A stretch of 63,778 nucleotides of DNA. Source: a virus. Every line of letters begins with the position of its first letter. Position 1 is the stretch's first letter. Under the pieces are notes generated by a model. That model searched no databases and was not told where the DNA came from. It was given only the letters and a program-made list of their open reading frames with translations. The DNA lies in the IMG/VR virus record IMGVR_UViG_3300036766_000471, positions 1 through 63,778 of that record; one strand, written 5' to 3'. The translations under genes and the position numbers were made by a program. This document shows positions 1-7,739 of the stretch, piece by piece.

Positions 1-153
1 GGCTGCGCCACTGCTGAACTGGAACGCCATCTCATAGCATTACCCCGACTCCAAGACACAGTTACCGCTGGCCAAACAGCGGTGAAGCGCCCGCGCTTCT
101 ACGTCACTTCCCCGACAGCGGCAAGCTACATTAGTATGCTACGCACAAAATGA
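1..153 (+). CDS. 3' end of an unidentified CDS, cut by the window edge
   Basis: One plus-strand frame is open from base 1 to a TGA at 151-153, giving about 50 codons. That TGA overlaps the ATG of the HNH gene (150-152) as ATGA, the coupling used throughout this genome. The visible residues have no motif that I recognise. Codon third positions are less GC-rich than in neighbouring genes, so this could also be an untranslated leader carried in with the HNH gene. Sequence upstream of the window is needed to decide. Confidence 0.3.
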   Translation, partial: GCATAELERHLIALPRLQDTVTAGQTAVKRPRFYVTSPTAASYISMLRTK

Positions 154-611
154 AAACGCTCGAACAGCGCTTTTGGTTGAAGGTGAAGAAGTCCGCAACG
201 TGCTGGTGCTGGACGGGTTCAACGAACGGGGTTGGGTACGGTGAGATCCGTGAGGGGGGCAAAAACGGTGGAAGAAAACTGTACGCGCACCGTGTGTCCT
301 ACGAACTTCACCGGGGGCCCATTGGAGAGGGACTCGACATCGACCACCTCTGCAAGAACAGCTGGTGCGTGAACCCAGCGCATCTCGAAGCAGTCTCGCA
401 TCGAGAAAACGTGTTGCGAGGAAATGGCTGGGCTGGAAGGAACGCCCGGAAAACGCACTGCCCAAAGGGACACCCATATTCTGGAAAAAATCTCTACGTG
501 ACCCCCAGTGGGTACACGACTAGCGGGGGGTTCGTGACGAAGGTTGGCTTTCGTCAGTGCTTGGCGTGTAACCGAGAGAGAGCTGCCCAGCGTTGGGCAT
601 CGAGGGCGTGA
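150..611 (+). CDS. HNH endonuclease, probable free-standing homing endonuclease
   Basis: The 153-residue protein has the layout of small phage HNH nucleases. An N-terminal Cys/Trp segment (CWCWTG near residues 18-23) is followed by the catalytic HNH core (IDHLC at 64-68, NPAHLE at 75-80, HREN at 84-87). A C-terminal treble-clef-like Cys pattern follows (CPKGH near 105, CLACNRERA near 140). Such proteins cut DNA at specific sites and spread their own genes. The gene runs opposite to the minus-strand operon, and its last 92 bases overlap the helicase 3' end tail to tail. A 5' neighbour may be coupled through ATGA. The family is clear; the target site is unknown. Confidence 0.9.
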   Translation: MKTLEQRFWLKVKKSATCWCWTGSTNGVGYGEIREGGKNGGRKLYAHRVSYELHRGPIGEGLDIDHLCKNSWCVNPAHLEAVSHRENVLRGNGWAGRNARKTHCPKGHPYSGKNLYVTPSGYTTSGGFVTKVGFRQCLACNRERAAQRWASRA

Positions 612-2031
612 GGGTGATCTCCGTCACGGCAAATTTTTCTCGTTGGTAGGCTCGTTTCCGTAGCTTGGCGTGACGCTCCAACCAAGGGTTCCCACTGTCC
701 GCAACATCGTAGACCTCGAAGGTGTCCTTGCCCGCGGAGAGGCGCATGCCGCGCCCGATGCGCTGGAGGGCCGCGATGACGCTCTTGCCCCCGCTGGCCA
801 CCACCACGCTGCGCAGCTCAGGGATGTCCACCCCCTCTTGGAAGATGACCGAACTGACCAGCACCTCCGTGTCCCCCCGCACGAGGCGCCGCACAGCCGC
901 CTGCCGGGTGTGGAGGTTCGCCGAGCCCCAGACGAACTCCGCCTTGAAGCCGCGGGCGAGCAGGGCCTTGGTGAAGCCCTTCCCGTGGGCAATCTCCTTC
1001 ACGAAGACGAGGCAGGGCTTCTCCGCCTTCTGCACCGCCGACAGCAGCGCCCGGTTGCGGACCTTCGACTTGATGACCCCCTCGTCGTAGACCTTCTTCC
1101 AGTTCCACCTGCAAATCAGCCCGTACTTGTCGCGCTCATCGAACTCCTGCTCCACGTGCACCAGCCGGATGATGGGGCGCGCGAGGTGCCCCGAGGTGAT
1201 GAGGGCGTCCGCCGAGTGCTTGAAGATGACCGGGCCGAGCGTGCCCACCGCGTAGATGCTGCGCTGGTCTTCCCGGTCCAGCGGGGTCGCGCTGATGCCC
1301 AGCCGCCAGTAGGCGTTCACGAGCGCGTTGGCCACCCGATTGTAGCTCTCCGCTGGAAGCGTGTGGGCTTCGTCCACGATGAGCCCTTGCACCCCGTTGA
1401 AGAGCCCCTTGTGCTTCCCCTTCTTCAGCGCCGCCGCCAAGCTCTGGAACGTGGCGCAAGTGAAGTGTGCCTCTTCGTCCCACTTCCCTTCCCCGATGCG
1501 CCCCGCCGTCTTGCGGGTGAGGGCGTCGTAGCGATCAGCAGCCTGCGCCATCAGGGAGGCCCGGTGCACGAGGAACAGCCAGCGCACGTGGGGGAAGCAC
1601 TGCACGATGGCCACCGCCACGTTGGTCTTCCCGCCCCCGGTGGCGATTTGGATTATGCCCCGCGTCTCTTTGAGCGCCGCGTCCACCGCCGCCTGCTGGT
1701 AGTCGCGCAGCTCGTAGTGCTCCCCACGTAGCCGCTGCGCAGCTTCGGAGACAGGCAACGGGATGACCGCCTGCGCGGGGGGTGTGCGGCTGTCGATGAC
1801 CTGCACCTGAATCTTCGCCTCTGCCGCGCGCTTCACCACGCCCGGAAGAAAGCCAGCCGGGAAGACGGACTCGGTGAGGTCGAAGAAATACTTCAGCGCC
1901 ACCTTGCCGGTGGTGAAGAGCGGCTTCCGGTCGGTGAACGTCAGCCCGGACTCCTTCGAGCGCAGCCACTCGATTTCGTCCTCGGTAGCCCGAGTCACCT
2001 TCACGTTCAGGTTTCCCTGCGTCAGCCACAT
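520..2031 (-). CDS. Superfamily 2 DEAD/DEAH-box helicase, UvsW-like
   Basis: The 503-residue SF2 helicase shows a Q/adenine-binding segment (LRDYQ near 108), Walker A (IATGGGKT, 129-136), DEAH (220-223), SATP (247-250) and motif VI (QRIGRGMR, 423-430). This resembles the T4 UvsW/RadD-type phage helicases, which remodel branched DNA during recombination-dependent replication and repair. About 100 N-terminal residues precede the motor and may bind DNA. The ATG at 2031 has GAGGT upstream and overlaps the preceding zinc-knuckle gene by 10 bases. The last 30 or so residues, after the fold should be complete, are encoded antisense to the HNH gene, so the original C-terminus may have been replaced by that insertion. 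Family assignment is secure; the exact role is inferred. Confidence 0.92.
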   Translation of the reverse strand: MWLTQGNLNVKVTRATEDEIEWLRSKESGLTFTDRKPLFTTGKVALKYFFDLTESVFPAGFLPGVVKRAAEAKIQVQVIDSRTPPAQAVIPLPVSEAAQRLRGEHYELRDYQQAAVDAALKETRGIIQIATGGGKTNVAVAIVQCFPHVRWLFLVHRASLMAQAADRYDALTRKTAGRIGEGKWDEEAHFTCATFQSLAAALKKGKHKGLFNGVQGLIVDEAHTLPAESYNRVANALVNAYWRLGISATPLDREDQRSIYAVGTLGPVIFKHSADALITSGHLARPIIRLVHVEQEFDERDKYGLICRWNWKKVYDEGVIKSKVRNRALLSAVQKAEKPCLVFVKEIAHGKGFTKALLARGFKAEFVWGSANLHTRQAAVRRLVRGDTEVLVSSVIFQEGVDIPELRSVVVASGGKSVIAALQRIGRGMRLSAGKDTFEVYDVADSGNPWLERHAKLRKRAYQREKFAVTEITLTPSMPNAGQLSLGYTPSTDESQPSSRTPR

Positions 2032-2306
2032 GCGCTACCTCGCAAACCCTTCCGTTCGAGGTCTGAGTGTCGCGACCAGCCGGTGTGCTCGCAGTCTCGG
2101 CACCGATACTGCCGCGCCATCATGCTCTGCCTGCTGTTCTTCGTGTTAAACGGCCCGCGCGTCTTTCCGGTGAGCACGACACGATCGCTGCTCCCAAGTC
2201 CGTGCGTCGAAAGCTGCCCGAAGTATTCGTTGGTGCCATGCGCGCGGCGACACTTCGAGCAGCGGAAGTGAAGCGGGCAACCTGTCCCCGCGTTCGTGCC
2301 CGGCAT
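2022..2306 (-). CDS. Small zinc-knuckle protein of unknown function
   Basis: This 94-residue protein has two Cys-x-x-Cys pairs (CSKC near 16-19 and CRDC near 73-76), a spacing typical of a zinc ribbon. Many basic residues lie between and after them, compatible with nucleic-acid binding. It is translationally coupled to the HTH gene upstream (TGATG overlap) and to the helicase downstream (10-base overlap). It may assist the helicase or transcription, but that is inference from position only. No specific family was recognised. Confidence 0.75.
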   Translation of the reverse strand: MPGTNAGTGCPLHFRCSKCRRAHGTNEYFGQLSTHGLGSSDRVVLTGKTRGPFNTKNSRQSMMARQYRCRDCEHTGWSRHSDLERKGLRGSACG

Positions 2307-2542
2307 CAGGTGAGCCCCACCAGCTTCGCCGCTTCAGGGCTGCTGGTCTTGAAGTACTCGACCACCGACTTCCACTCCACCCAACGCCCGGCACCCAGCC
2401 GCACGCCGTGAATCTTGGGGGGCTTGGAGTCCATCCAGTCGTAGACAGACTGTGCGGTGAAGCCGATCTTCTCCGCCGCCTCCACCGCGGGGACGAACCC
2501 CTTCGCACGCAGTGCCGCCTTTGCTCCTGTTTCTTTCTTCAA
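2306..2542 (-). CDS. Small helix-turn-helix DNA-binding protein (MerR/excisionase-like)
   Basis: This 78-residue protein contains a helix-turn-helix: a short basic N-terminus, then AAEKIGFTAQSVYDWM (about residues 21-36), then a wing-like GRWVEW stretch. This is the pattern of phage DNA-binding proteins of the AlpA/excisionase or winged-helix MerR type. The start is an unusual TTG at 2542. It is supported by AAGGAGGT seven bases upstream, inside the last codons of the ParB-domain gene, and by the TTGA overlap with that gene's stop. It may repress or activate phage promoters, or act in DNA packaging; the sequence does not decide between these. Confidence 0.75.
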   Translation of the reverse strand: MKKETGAKAALRAKGFVPAVEAAEKIGFTAQSVYDWMDSKPPKIHGVRLGAGRWVEWKSVVEYFKTSSPEAAKLVGLT

Positions 2543-3186
2543 GCGACCTCCTTCACGTCTTCTCCGAGCAGTCGGAACAGCCCGACCGCCAAGTCCTTGC
2601 TGTCCCCTGCGGCGTGCTTCAGCCCCCTCTTGGCTCGCTTGAGCTGCTCCGCCGTCTCGAAGGTGATTTCCAGCACCAGCGGCTTCACCGCGCCCGCGGT
2701 GTCCCGCTCCGGCTCGTAGTCGGAAGCGGGCACGTTCATCTCCACCGTCACGTCCACGTTCTGGCTGACCGCCCCGATGAGGTCCTTCATCTCGCTCTCG
2801 GTGAAGCCGCTCAGCAGCAGCTCCGACATGTCGATGCCCGTCTCGCTCAGCTCTTTGAAGATGCGCCCCGCTGCGGTCAGGTCCAGCTCGCCGCGCAGCT
2901 TGTTCATCGCCAGCCGGAGGATGACTTCATCGGCGTCGCTGCATTCGTAGACGACGCAGGCCACAGCATCCATGCCCGCCACCTTCGCGGCCCGCAGCCG
3001 GTGGTGCCCGTCGATGACCCGGTAGGCGCCAGCCCCAAGCGTGCGCACGAGGATGGGCTGAATCATCCCCTTGGCCTGAATCGCCTTGCAGAGCGTCTCG
3101 AACTCCGACGCAGGCATCACGTTCGGGTTGTCCTCAGCAATCTGGAGCAGGTCCATGCTGAGGTTCTGAATCATCACGTCGTTCAT
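2539..3186 (-). CDS. ParB/sulfiredoxin-domain protein
   Basis: The 215-residue protein begins with a ParB-type N-terminal domain. A predicted strand-helix unit (about residues 10-50) leads to the signature VIDGHHRLRAAK (57-68), the GxxRxxA-type nucleotide-binding box. In chromosomal ParB this domain binds CTP; in phages it is often a stand-alone domain fused to other parts and linked to DNA binding or nuclease activity. The C-terminal half is helical and unrecognised. I chose the start at 3186 because it overlaps the sigma-like gene's stop as ATGA; a start six codons upstream is possible. No ParA partner is visible, so a partition role is not supported. Confidence 0.85.
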   Translation of the reverse strand: MNDVMIQNLSMDLLQIAEDNPNVMPASEFETLCKAIQAKGMIQPILVRTLGAGAYRVIDGHHRLRAAKVAGMDAVACVVYECSDADEVILRLAMNKLRGELDLTAAGRIFKELSETGIDMSELLLSGFTESEMKDLIGAVSQNVDVTVEMNVPASDYEPERDTAGAVKPLVLEITFETAEQLKRAKRGLKHAAGDSKDLAVGLFRLLGEDVKEVA

Positions 3187-3713
3187 GGCCGGAGTTCCTC
3201 CCACAGCGCACGCAGCGGTAGAGCGTGTTCAGCCCGGCGTACCATCTGCGCCCGCGCGTAGTAGATGTCCTTCACCGGCACTCGCTTCCGCTTCGCCAGC
3301 TCCTGCGGTGTGCCTTCTCCGAGGGCGTTGGCCACTCCCACCTTCTTCGAGCTGTAGTCCAGTCGGTTGAGCACCGACCGCACCCGAGCAGCGACTTGGC
3401 GATTGTGAAGCAGGAGTGCAGGACCGGGCCCCGGTTCTATTCCTCGGGAAAGATCCATCATCTCGCGTGTCATCTTCGACGGACGCCCACGCTCCTTCGA
3501 GAGGTAGCGGCGCACTGCCTTCTGTGCCGCCGCCGATGCGTAGGCGCACCACTCACCGCGAGCCGGGTCGAAGGTACGGCACGCAGTGATGAGCGCGACG
3601 ATCGCCTCCTGCTGCATGTCCGCCGAGTGCCCAGTCGCCCGAGGTACCCGCTGGAGGAAGAAGCGAACCTCACGAGCAGCGATTCGTTGGATGTCGTCGT
3701 AGTCGGGTGCCAT
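3183..3713 (-). CDS. Sigma-70-family-like RNA polymerase sigma factor
   Basis: This 176-residue protein resembles a minimal sigma factor. Residues about 30-75 fit sigma region 2: helices with DMQQEA, then CRTFDPARGEW and a basic helix ending near RYLSKERGR. Near the C-terminus, TPQELAKRKRVPVKDI and the following helix (about 135-165) look like the region 4 helix-turn-helix. Sigma-like proteins in phages redirect host RNA polymerase to phage promoters. An SD (AAGGAG) lies about 12 bases before the ATG and overlaps the stop of the gene upstream. The ParB-domain gene is coupled downstream (ATGA). Assignment rests on pattern only, since key promoter-contact residues cannot be checked by eye. Confidence 0.65.
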   Translation of the reverse strand: MAPDYDDIQRIAAREVRFFLQRVPRATGHSADMQQEAIVALITACRTFDPARGEWCAYASAAAQKAVRRYLSKERGRPSKMTREMMDLSRGIEPGPGPALLLHNRQVAARVRSVLNRLDYSSKKVGVANALGEGTPQELAKRKRVPVKDIYYARAQMVRRAEHALPLRALWEELRP

Positions 3714-3723
3714 TGGTGTTTCT

Positions 3724-3957
3724 TTACTCCTTTGGGTTTCTTGTGTCTACTTCATCGTGGAGTGCCTTCCACAACTTGGTGTCGGGGAACACTTCGGTCC
3801 AGAAGTCACAGCCTTTGCGCGGGCAGCTCACGATGTCCCCAACCGGCACCCCCAGCATGTTGGTCGCCACCCCGGTCTGCATGAGCCCCACTCCATGGGT
3901 GGGGCAGGCTCCGCGGTTCAAGCGACGGCGCCGGGTGAGGTCGTCCTGCCGCTTCAT
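3724..3957 (-). CDS. Small Cys/His-containing protein, unknown
   Basis: The 77-residue protein has a CPTH motif near residue 18 and a CPRKGC motif near 48, compatible with one zinc site. The start at 3957 forms an ATGA overlap with the preceding gene, so it is preferred over an upstream in-frame start at 4014. The gene ends in AAGGAGTAA, which also supplies the SD for the sigma-like gene. No family was recognised. Confidence 0.7.
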   Translation of the reverse strand: MKRQDDLTRRRRLNRGACPTHGVGLMQTGVATNMLGVPVGDIVSCPRKGCDFWTEVFPDTKLWKALHDEVDTRNPKE

Positions 3958-4184
3958 GCCCCGTGCGCCTTTGCGATGACTGCGCGAGCGCGCTCGAAGA
4001 GACGAACATGCCATTCAGGGGCCCCCGCCGAGTGCCCACAACCGACGAACTCTTCGCACACCGCGAGCAGCTCCTGCGCAGACTTGTGCACGTCGCAGTA
4101 GTCGATGTCGATGTACTGCCCCAGCTTGCTGACGGTGCACCCGCACTTCAACGCACCGAAGGGGCCCGGCGTAGGGGTGCTCAT
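3954..4184 (-). CDS. Small protein of unknown function
   Basis: This 76-residue protein has a CGC motif near 14 and a YCDVH motif near 29-33, followed by a helix (SAQELLAVCEEF). Short phage proteins with a similar Cys-x-x-His plus 'leucine-rich helix' arrangement are common and uncharacterised. It is coupled at both ends by ATGA to its neighbours in the accessory operon. Confidence 0.7.
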   Translation of the reverse strand: MSTPTPGPFGALKCGCTVSKLGQYIDIDYCDVHKSAQELLAVCEEFVGCGHSAGAPEWHVRLFERARAVIAKAHGA

Positions 4185-4723
4185 GGACCAGCACCCAGCC
4201 GGTGCGCGGCGAGCAGGGCCTTGCGCGCGGTGACGCTCTTCCGCAGCTCCTTCACCTTGCCGATGTTGTAGACCCCGCCCAGCTCGCGTTGGTTGTGCTT
4301 GGCACCAACGATCGCCCAGTTGGGCGCGTAAGGCACAGCGGAAGCCGTGCGCTGTGGGGGGTCAACGAGACGGACCCCAGCCTTCGCGATGGCGAGCGCC
4401 AAGTGCGTCTCAGGGACCGGGGCGTAGTCACGCCGCTCCATCTTGCTCTTGAAGACAGCCATGACCTGCGCGGGGGTCCGCTGCACTTTCTTCCGCTCCC
4501 ATGGGGCCGGAGTGTTGAGCAGCCTCTCCAGCTTCGGGTTTACCTTCGCGATGGGTGGGAAGTGCTGGTCCATCAGGTTGCGCAGTCGCCGCAGCTGAGT
4601 GAGTGCTCCCTCCCGTGCGTTCTTCCGGGCGAGCCGCCCCTGCTCCGGCTTGAGCCGCCGCAGCTCCTTGGCCAGCCATCGAAGTGAGCTGGTCAGCTCC
4701 GCAGGTGGTGGGGTGAACTTCAT
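4181..4723 (-). CDS. Basic protein of unknown function
   Basis: The 180-residue protein is strongly basic, with helical Lys/Arg-rich stretches at residues 15-55 and 145-175. No catalytic motif or transmembrane segment is visible. The start is supported by GGAGGCTGA directly before the ATG, an extended SD shared with several other genes here. It lies between the VWA-domain gene upstream (stop overlaps this start) and the small Cys gene downstream. Nucleic-acid binding is plausible but not shown. Confidence 0.75.
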   Translation of the reverse strand: MKFTPPPAELTSSLRWLAKELRRLKPEQGRLARKNAREGALTQLRRLRNLMDQHFPPIAKVNPKLERLLNTPAPWERKKVQRTPAQVMAVFKSKMERRDYAPVPETHLALAIAKAGVRLVDPPQRTASAVPYAPNWAIVGAKHNQRELGGVYNIGKVKELRKSVTARKALLAAHRLGAGP

Positions 4724-6075
4724 TCAGCCTCCTTTGCAACGGGGTTCGACTCCAGTTCGACCACCTCGCCCCAAGGGAACTTGATGTTCCGGTGAGGACC
4801 GCACACCAGCCAGATGACCTTGGTCCCGCGCGGCTTGGGCCCGACATCACCAACCTGTCCATCAGTCACGCAGATCACTAGCTCAGCTCGTTTCGGCATC
4901 CGGGCCAGCATGGCGAAGGCTGGCTTCATGTCCGTTCCGCCTCCGCCCTTCAGTGCCTTGCAGGCTTCCTGCACCGAGCGAATCTTCACCGCGCTGTGCA
5001 CGTCGGCGTCGCAGGCGAAGAAGTCGATGTTCGCTCCGACCGCGGCGAGGATGCCCTTCGTCTCTTCCATCGCTACCCGCAGCTCATCGCTGCCCATCGA
5101 GCCCGAGGTGTCGGCGATGACTGCCACGTGGGGGACCGGCATGCGCAGCGCCGGGAAGACCGGGGAGCCCGTGCCGTACCCGTAGGCACCCTGTCGGCGC
5201 GAAGGTCGATCGTAGCGGTAGTCCCCAGCACCGGGGCGGTACGCCACCGCCGCCTTGCACACCTGCGCCAGCTTTTGCTGCCACGGGATTCGCGGCGTGC
5301 CCAGCGTCTCTTCTGCCCAGCGCACCAGCCCACCGGGCACCGTCCCGCGCCCCTTGCTGGCCTCCTGTCGAACCGCTTCCGCCACCTCGCGTTGGATTCG
5401 CCGCACCTCTGGGAGGGACTTGCCCAGCCCAGCCGGGAGAGCCGCTTCCTCTGGGCTCATCTCGCCACCCGACCCGGAGCCGCACCCCTTCTTGCCGAGC
5501 AGCGGGCCCAGCGTCCCACCGCTTCCCTTCCCTTTGCCTTTCCCCTGACCCTGCCCCTGCCCCTGCCCCTGACCCTGACCCTGACCCTTCTTCCCGTGGC
5601 CCTGCTTCCGCAGCGCCGCGTAGTATTCCTCTGCGAGCTTGCCGTCCTCGCACCCGAAGTCTTTGGGGAGCACGCCCGAGGGCTTGCCAACCTTCTCCGC
5701 CTCCACACCGTCTTCCTCGGTGAACAGCGGGAACTTCGCGCCCGCCGCCAACAAGTCGTCATTGCTCTCAGCGTCACCCGCGAGGTTCCACGTGCGCGGT
5801 TCCGCAGCGCACGCTGTACACCGACCGTGGTGGTCGCGCAGCGGGTGGAGCACCTCGTGGAGCAGCACCCACGCGAGGTTTTCCACCGTCCACTTCTTGT
5901 ACAGCTCGGGGTCCCACATGAGGACCATGCGTGGGGTCACCGCGAGGGTTCCGAACCCCGGCACCGGGTAGGGCACGAGGCCCATCACTCCCGAGCTGAA
6001 GTAGGGCAGCAACCGGCAGGCCATGATGCGCGCGGCGGCGAACCAAGAAGCTGGGTCTTTAAGTTCTGGTGTCAT
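4720..6075 (-). CDS. VWA-like protein with N-terminal putative metallopeptidase domain (DUF2201-like)
   Basis: The 451-residue protein has two recognisable parts. The N-terminal 85 residues carry HEVLH (73-77), the HExxH zinc-peptidase signature, in the context typical of the DUF2201 putative metallopeptidase family. The C-terminal part is a von Willebrand A-like fold with the MIDAS metal site (DTSGS 322-326, GGGTD about 378-382, TDG 404-406). A flexible linker holds alternating Gly-Gln and Gly-Lys. VWA proteins of this type normally pair with MoxR-type AAA ATPases as chaperones that remodel or load metal into partner proteins; such an ATPase is encoded just upstream at 6316-7470. A promoter-like element precedes the gene. 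The target in this phage is unknown. Confidence 0.88.
   Translation of the reverse strand: MTPELKDPASWFAAARIMACRLLPYFSSGVMGLVPYPVPGFGTLAVTPRMVLMWDPELYKKWTVENLAWVLLHEVLHPLRDHHGRCTACAAEPRTWNLAGDAESNDDLLAAGAKFPLFTEEDGVEAEKVGKPSGVLPKDFGCEDGKLAEEYYAALRKQGHGKKGQGQGQGQGQGQGQGKGKGKGSGGTLGPLLGKKGCGSGSGGEMSPEEAALPAGLGKSLPEVRRIQREVAEAVRQEASKGRGTVPGGLVRWAEETLGTPRIPWQQKLAQVCKAAVAYRPGAGDYRYDRPSRRQGAYGYGTGSPVFPALRMPVPHVAVIADTSGSMGSDELRVAMEETKGILAAVGANIDFFACDADVHSAVKIRSVQEACKALKGGGGTDMKPAFAMLARMPKRAELVICVTDGQVGDVGPKPRGTKVIWLVCGPHRNIKFPWGEVVELESNPVAKEAE
5542..5588 (-). repeat. Hexanucleotide tandem repeat coding for the Gly-Gln linker
   Basis: About seven and a half copies of a 6-base unit (CCCTGM on the plus strand) lie inside the VWA-protein gene and encode alternating Gly-Gln. 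A unit of six keeps the frame, so slippage would change linker length without breaking the protein. Confidence 0.85.
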
Positions 6076-6095
6076 TCGCTTCCTTCCATGGTCAC

Positions 6096-6124
6096 AAGGT
6101 ACACAAGAAACACAAGAGAGTCAA
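6096..6124 (-). promoter_or_regulatory. Promoter-like element upstream of the VWA-protein gene
   Basis: On the minus strand a -35 TTGACT (6124-6119) is followed after 17 bases by TACCTT (6101-6096), a weak -10. The 26 bases from 6100 to 6125 recur exactly at 7744-7769. The -35 overlaps the stop codon of the gene at 6121. The ATG of the VWA-protein gene is at 6075, with GGAAGGA before it. The exact repeat makes a regulatory role likely even though this -10 is poor. Confidence 0.55.
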
Positions 6125-6312
6125 GGACTCGTTTTCAGCAGGAAGAGCAGGTCTTCCCGCGCATCCAACACTGCCTGCCCGAGCGTCCAGCGGCAGTCCC
6201 CTGCGTTGTGCTCGTGCATCAAGGGCCCATGCGCCGGGTCGGCGCACTTGCGGCAACCCGGTACCTCAGCTGTCAGCAACGCCACCAAGTAGCTCAGCGT
6301 GGTCTTCGCCAT
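6121..6312 (-). CDS. Small Cys/His protein, unknown
   Basis: The 63-residue protein has CRKC near 20-23, HGPLMHEH near 28-35 and a further Cys at about 40, a possible zinc site. It starts three bases after the MoxR-type ATPase gene ends and precedes the promoter-like element of the VWA-protein gene. Position between the two suggests it belongs to the same module, but no function can be assigned. Confidence 0.65.
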   Translation of the reverse strand: MAKTTLSYLVALLTAEVPGCRKCADPAHGPLMHEHNAGDCRWTLGQAVLDAREDLLFLLKTSP

Positions 6313-6315
6313 GGG

Positions 6316-7470
6316 TCAGCTCTTCGGGGCGACAAAGCCCGCCACTTTGAGGATGGGGTGGAGCTTTGTGAGTCCTGCGTGCGCGTCCTTCGAGGTGATG
6401 AAGCCCCGCTTCGCGAGCACCATCCCTGCCTGCACCGTCACGTCGGCAGCGTCCTTGGAGATTTCCGCGATGTACCGCCAGAGGACATCGGAGCGGGTCT
6501 TCGCTTTGGACGTTTTGTCCGGGGCGATGATTGCTGCGCATGCCCCGAGGACCGCGGTCGTGCGATCGAGCCGCTTGGGGTCGTGCTTGAAGACCACCTT
6601 CTCGTCGAGCACCTCAACAGGGTCGGGGAGGTCTGAAGCGGTCTGGAACTGAATCAGCTCCGAAGCAGCTCCGATTCCCACGAAGGCCGCGACCAGCTCT
6701 TCAGCGTCGCTCGGTTCCAGCCCGTGGACTTCCGAACCCGCCAGCGCTCGGGTCGCCAGCTCCCACGTGCGGGGGGAGGGCCACGCGCGCCCAGCTTCGG
6801 GAGACTCCGCGATGGGCATCTTGAAGAGCAGGCTGGGGTTGGCTTTGAGGAACCCCGCCACGAGGCCCCGAGCCTTCGCCCATGCTTCCGGCCACTTCTT
6901 CAGCACCTCAGCTTCGAGGTCCGCCGCGTTCAGTGGAGCGCTGTCTTCCGACTCGCCGCCGAGCAGCCAGTTGGCCCATTCCGCCACCGAGGGAGGGTCC
7001 CAAGGCATGTGGCCGAAGCGGTTCGCGAGCGGTGGGCTCAGAGGCCAGCCACCCGCGGCTTCCTCCACCCGGTTCATCATCGCCACGATGCGCACCGTGG
7101 GAGGCATTTGGTACTCACCGACCGCGCCGTCTGTGGCGAGCCGCAAGAGCGCCGCCTGCATCGCTGGGACGTTGGTGTTCAGCTCATCGAGCACCACCAC
7201 CCCGTACTTCTTGTCGCCCAAGTTCTTCGCCCACGCTGCGGGCACGAGGCGGAAGCGATCGTCTTCGAGGCGCGCGAGGCCACCTACGTCCGTGGGCTCT
7301 CGGATGCTGCCGATGATGACCTCAGCGGCGAGGCCGAAGTGCGCGGCTTCGTTCTCCACCCGCTGCGTTTTTCCGTTGCCGGGGGGACCGATGAAAATCA
7401 TGGGGAGCCCCCAGCGCTTCTTCGGGCCCGGCGTGAACCACACAGTCTTCAGGATTCCTCGGACGTTCAT
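6316..7470 (-). CDS. MoxR-type AAA+ ATPase
   Basis: The 384-residue AAA+ ATPase has Walker A GPPGNGKT (28-35), Walker B VVVLDE (91-96), a sensor-1 Asn in AMMN (130-133) and an arginine-finger segment ANRF (149-152), the arrangement of the MoxR/dynein-related group. The C-terminal 180 residues are helical and carry the lid. MoxR ATPases form hexamers that work with VWA-domain partners to mature or remodel other proteins; the partner is encoded at 4720-6075. The start at 7470 gives an ATGA overlap with the upstream gene; an in-frame start 11 codons earlier is less likely. Confidence 0.92.
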   Translation of the reverse strand: MNVRGILKTVWFTPGPKKRWGLPMIFIGPPGNGKTQRVENEAAHFGLAAEVIIGSIREPTDVGGLARLEDDRFRLVPAAWAKNLGDKKYGVVVLDELNTNVPAMQAALLRLATDGAVGEYQMPPTVRIVAMMNRVEEAAGGWPLSPPLANRFGHMPWDPPSVAEWANWLLGGESEDSAPLNAADLEAEVLKKWPEAWAKARGLVAGFLKANPSLLFKMPIAESPEAGRAWPSPRTWELATRALAGSEVHGLEPSDAEELVAAFVGIGAASELIQFQTASDLPDPVEVLDEKVVFKHDPKRLDRTTAVLGACAAIIAPDKTSKAKTRSDVLWRYIAEISKDAADVTVQAGMVLAKRGFITSKDAHAGLTKLHPILKVAGFVAPKS

Positions 7471-7706
7471 CGGGCGCTCCCGGTTGCCACTGCGTTTGCC
7501 CACGCACGCTGCCCAAGCGGGGTTTTTGGGGTGAGGTCTTCGAGGCCCACCACGATGATGAAGCCCTCGGCGCTCTCATTCACGCACACGCGGACCTCGC
7601 CCTCGGCTTCGAGCCCTTCCTGTCGCTCCATCACATCCACGTTGAACGTGAGCGCTCTCCCGCTCTTCGTGGTCACCGTCAGCAACATCTGGTCTTGAAG
7701 TTCCAT
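7467..7706 (-). CDS. Small acidic protein of unknown function
   Basis: The 79-residue protein alternates short predicted strands and has no catalytic motif. It is the first gene of the MoxR/VWA unit: a promoter-like element lies 34 bases upstream and GGAGGCTGAAA precedes the ATG. Its stop overlaps the MoxR start as ATGA. The leader (SD plus about 25 upstream bases) closely resembles that of the gene at 7819-9036. Confidence 0.75.
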   Translation of the reverse strand: MELQDQMLLTVTTKSGRALTFNVDVMERQEGLEAEGEVRVCVNESAEGFIIVVGLEDLTPKTPLGQRAWANAVATGSAR

Positions 7707-7739
7707 TTTCAGCCTCCGTTCGGGTTGCTTACGAAAACG

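Noticed and set aside
670-1731. Plus-strand open frame over the helicase
   Set aside because: The helicase motifs on the minus strand are complete; this frame has no recognisable motif.
4996-6636. Plus-strand open frame of 546 codons across the VWA and MoxR genes
   Set aside because: It is antisense to two well-recognised genes, rich in Arg/His/Pro, without motifs. Long antisense frames are expected in high-GC DNA.
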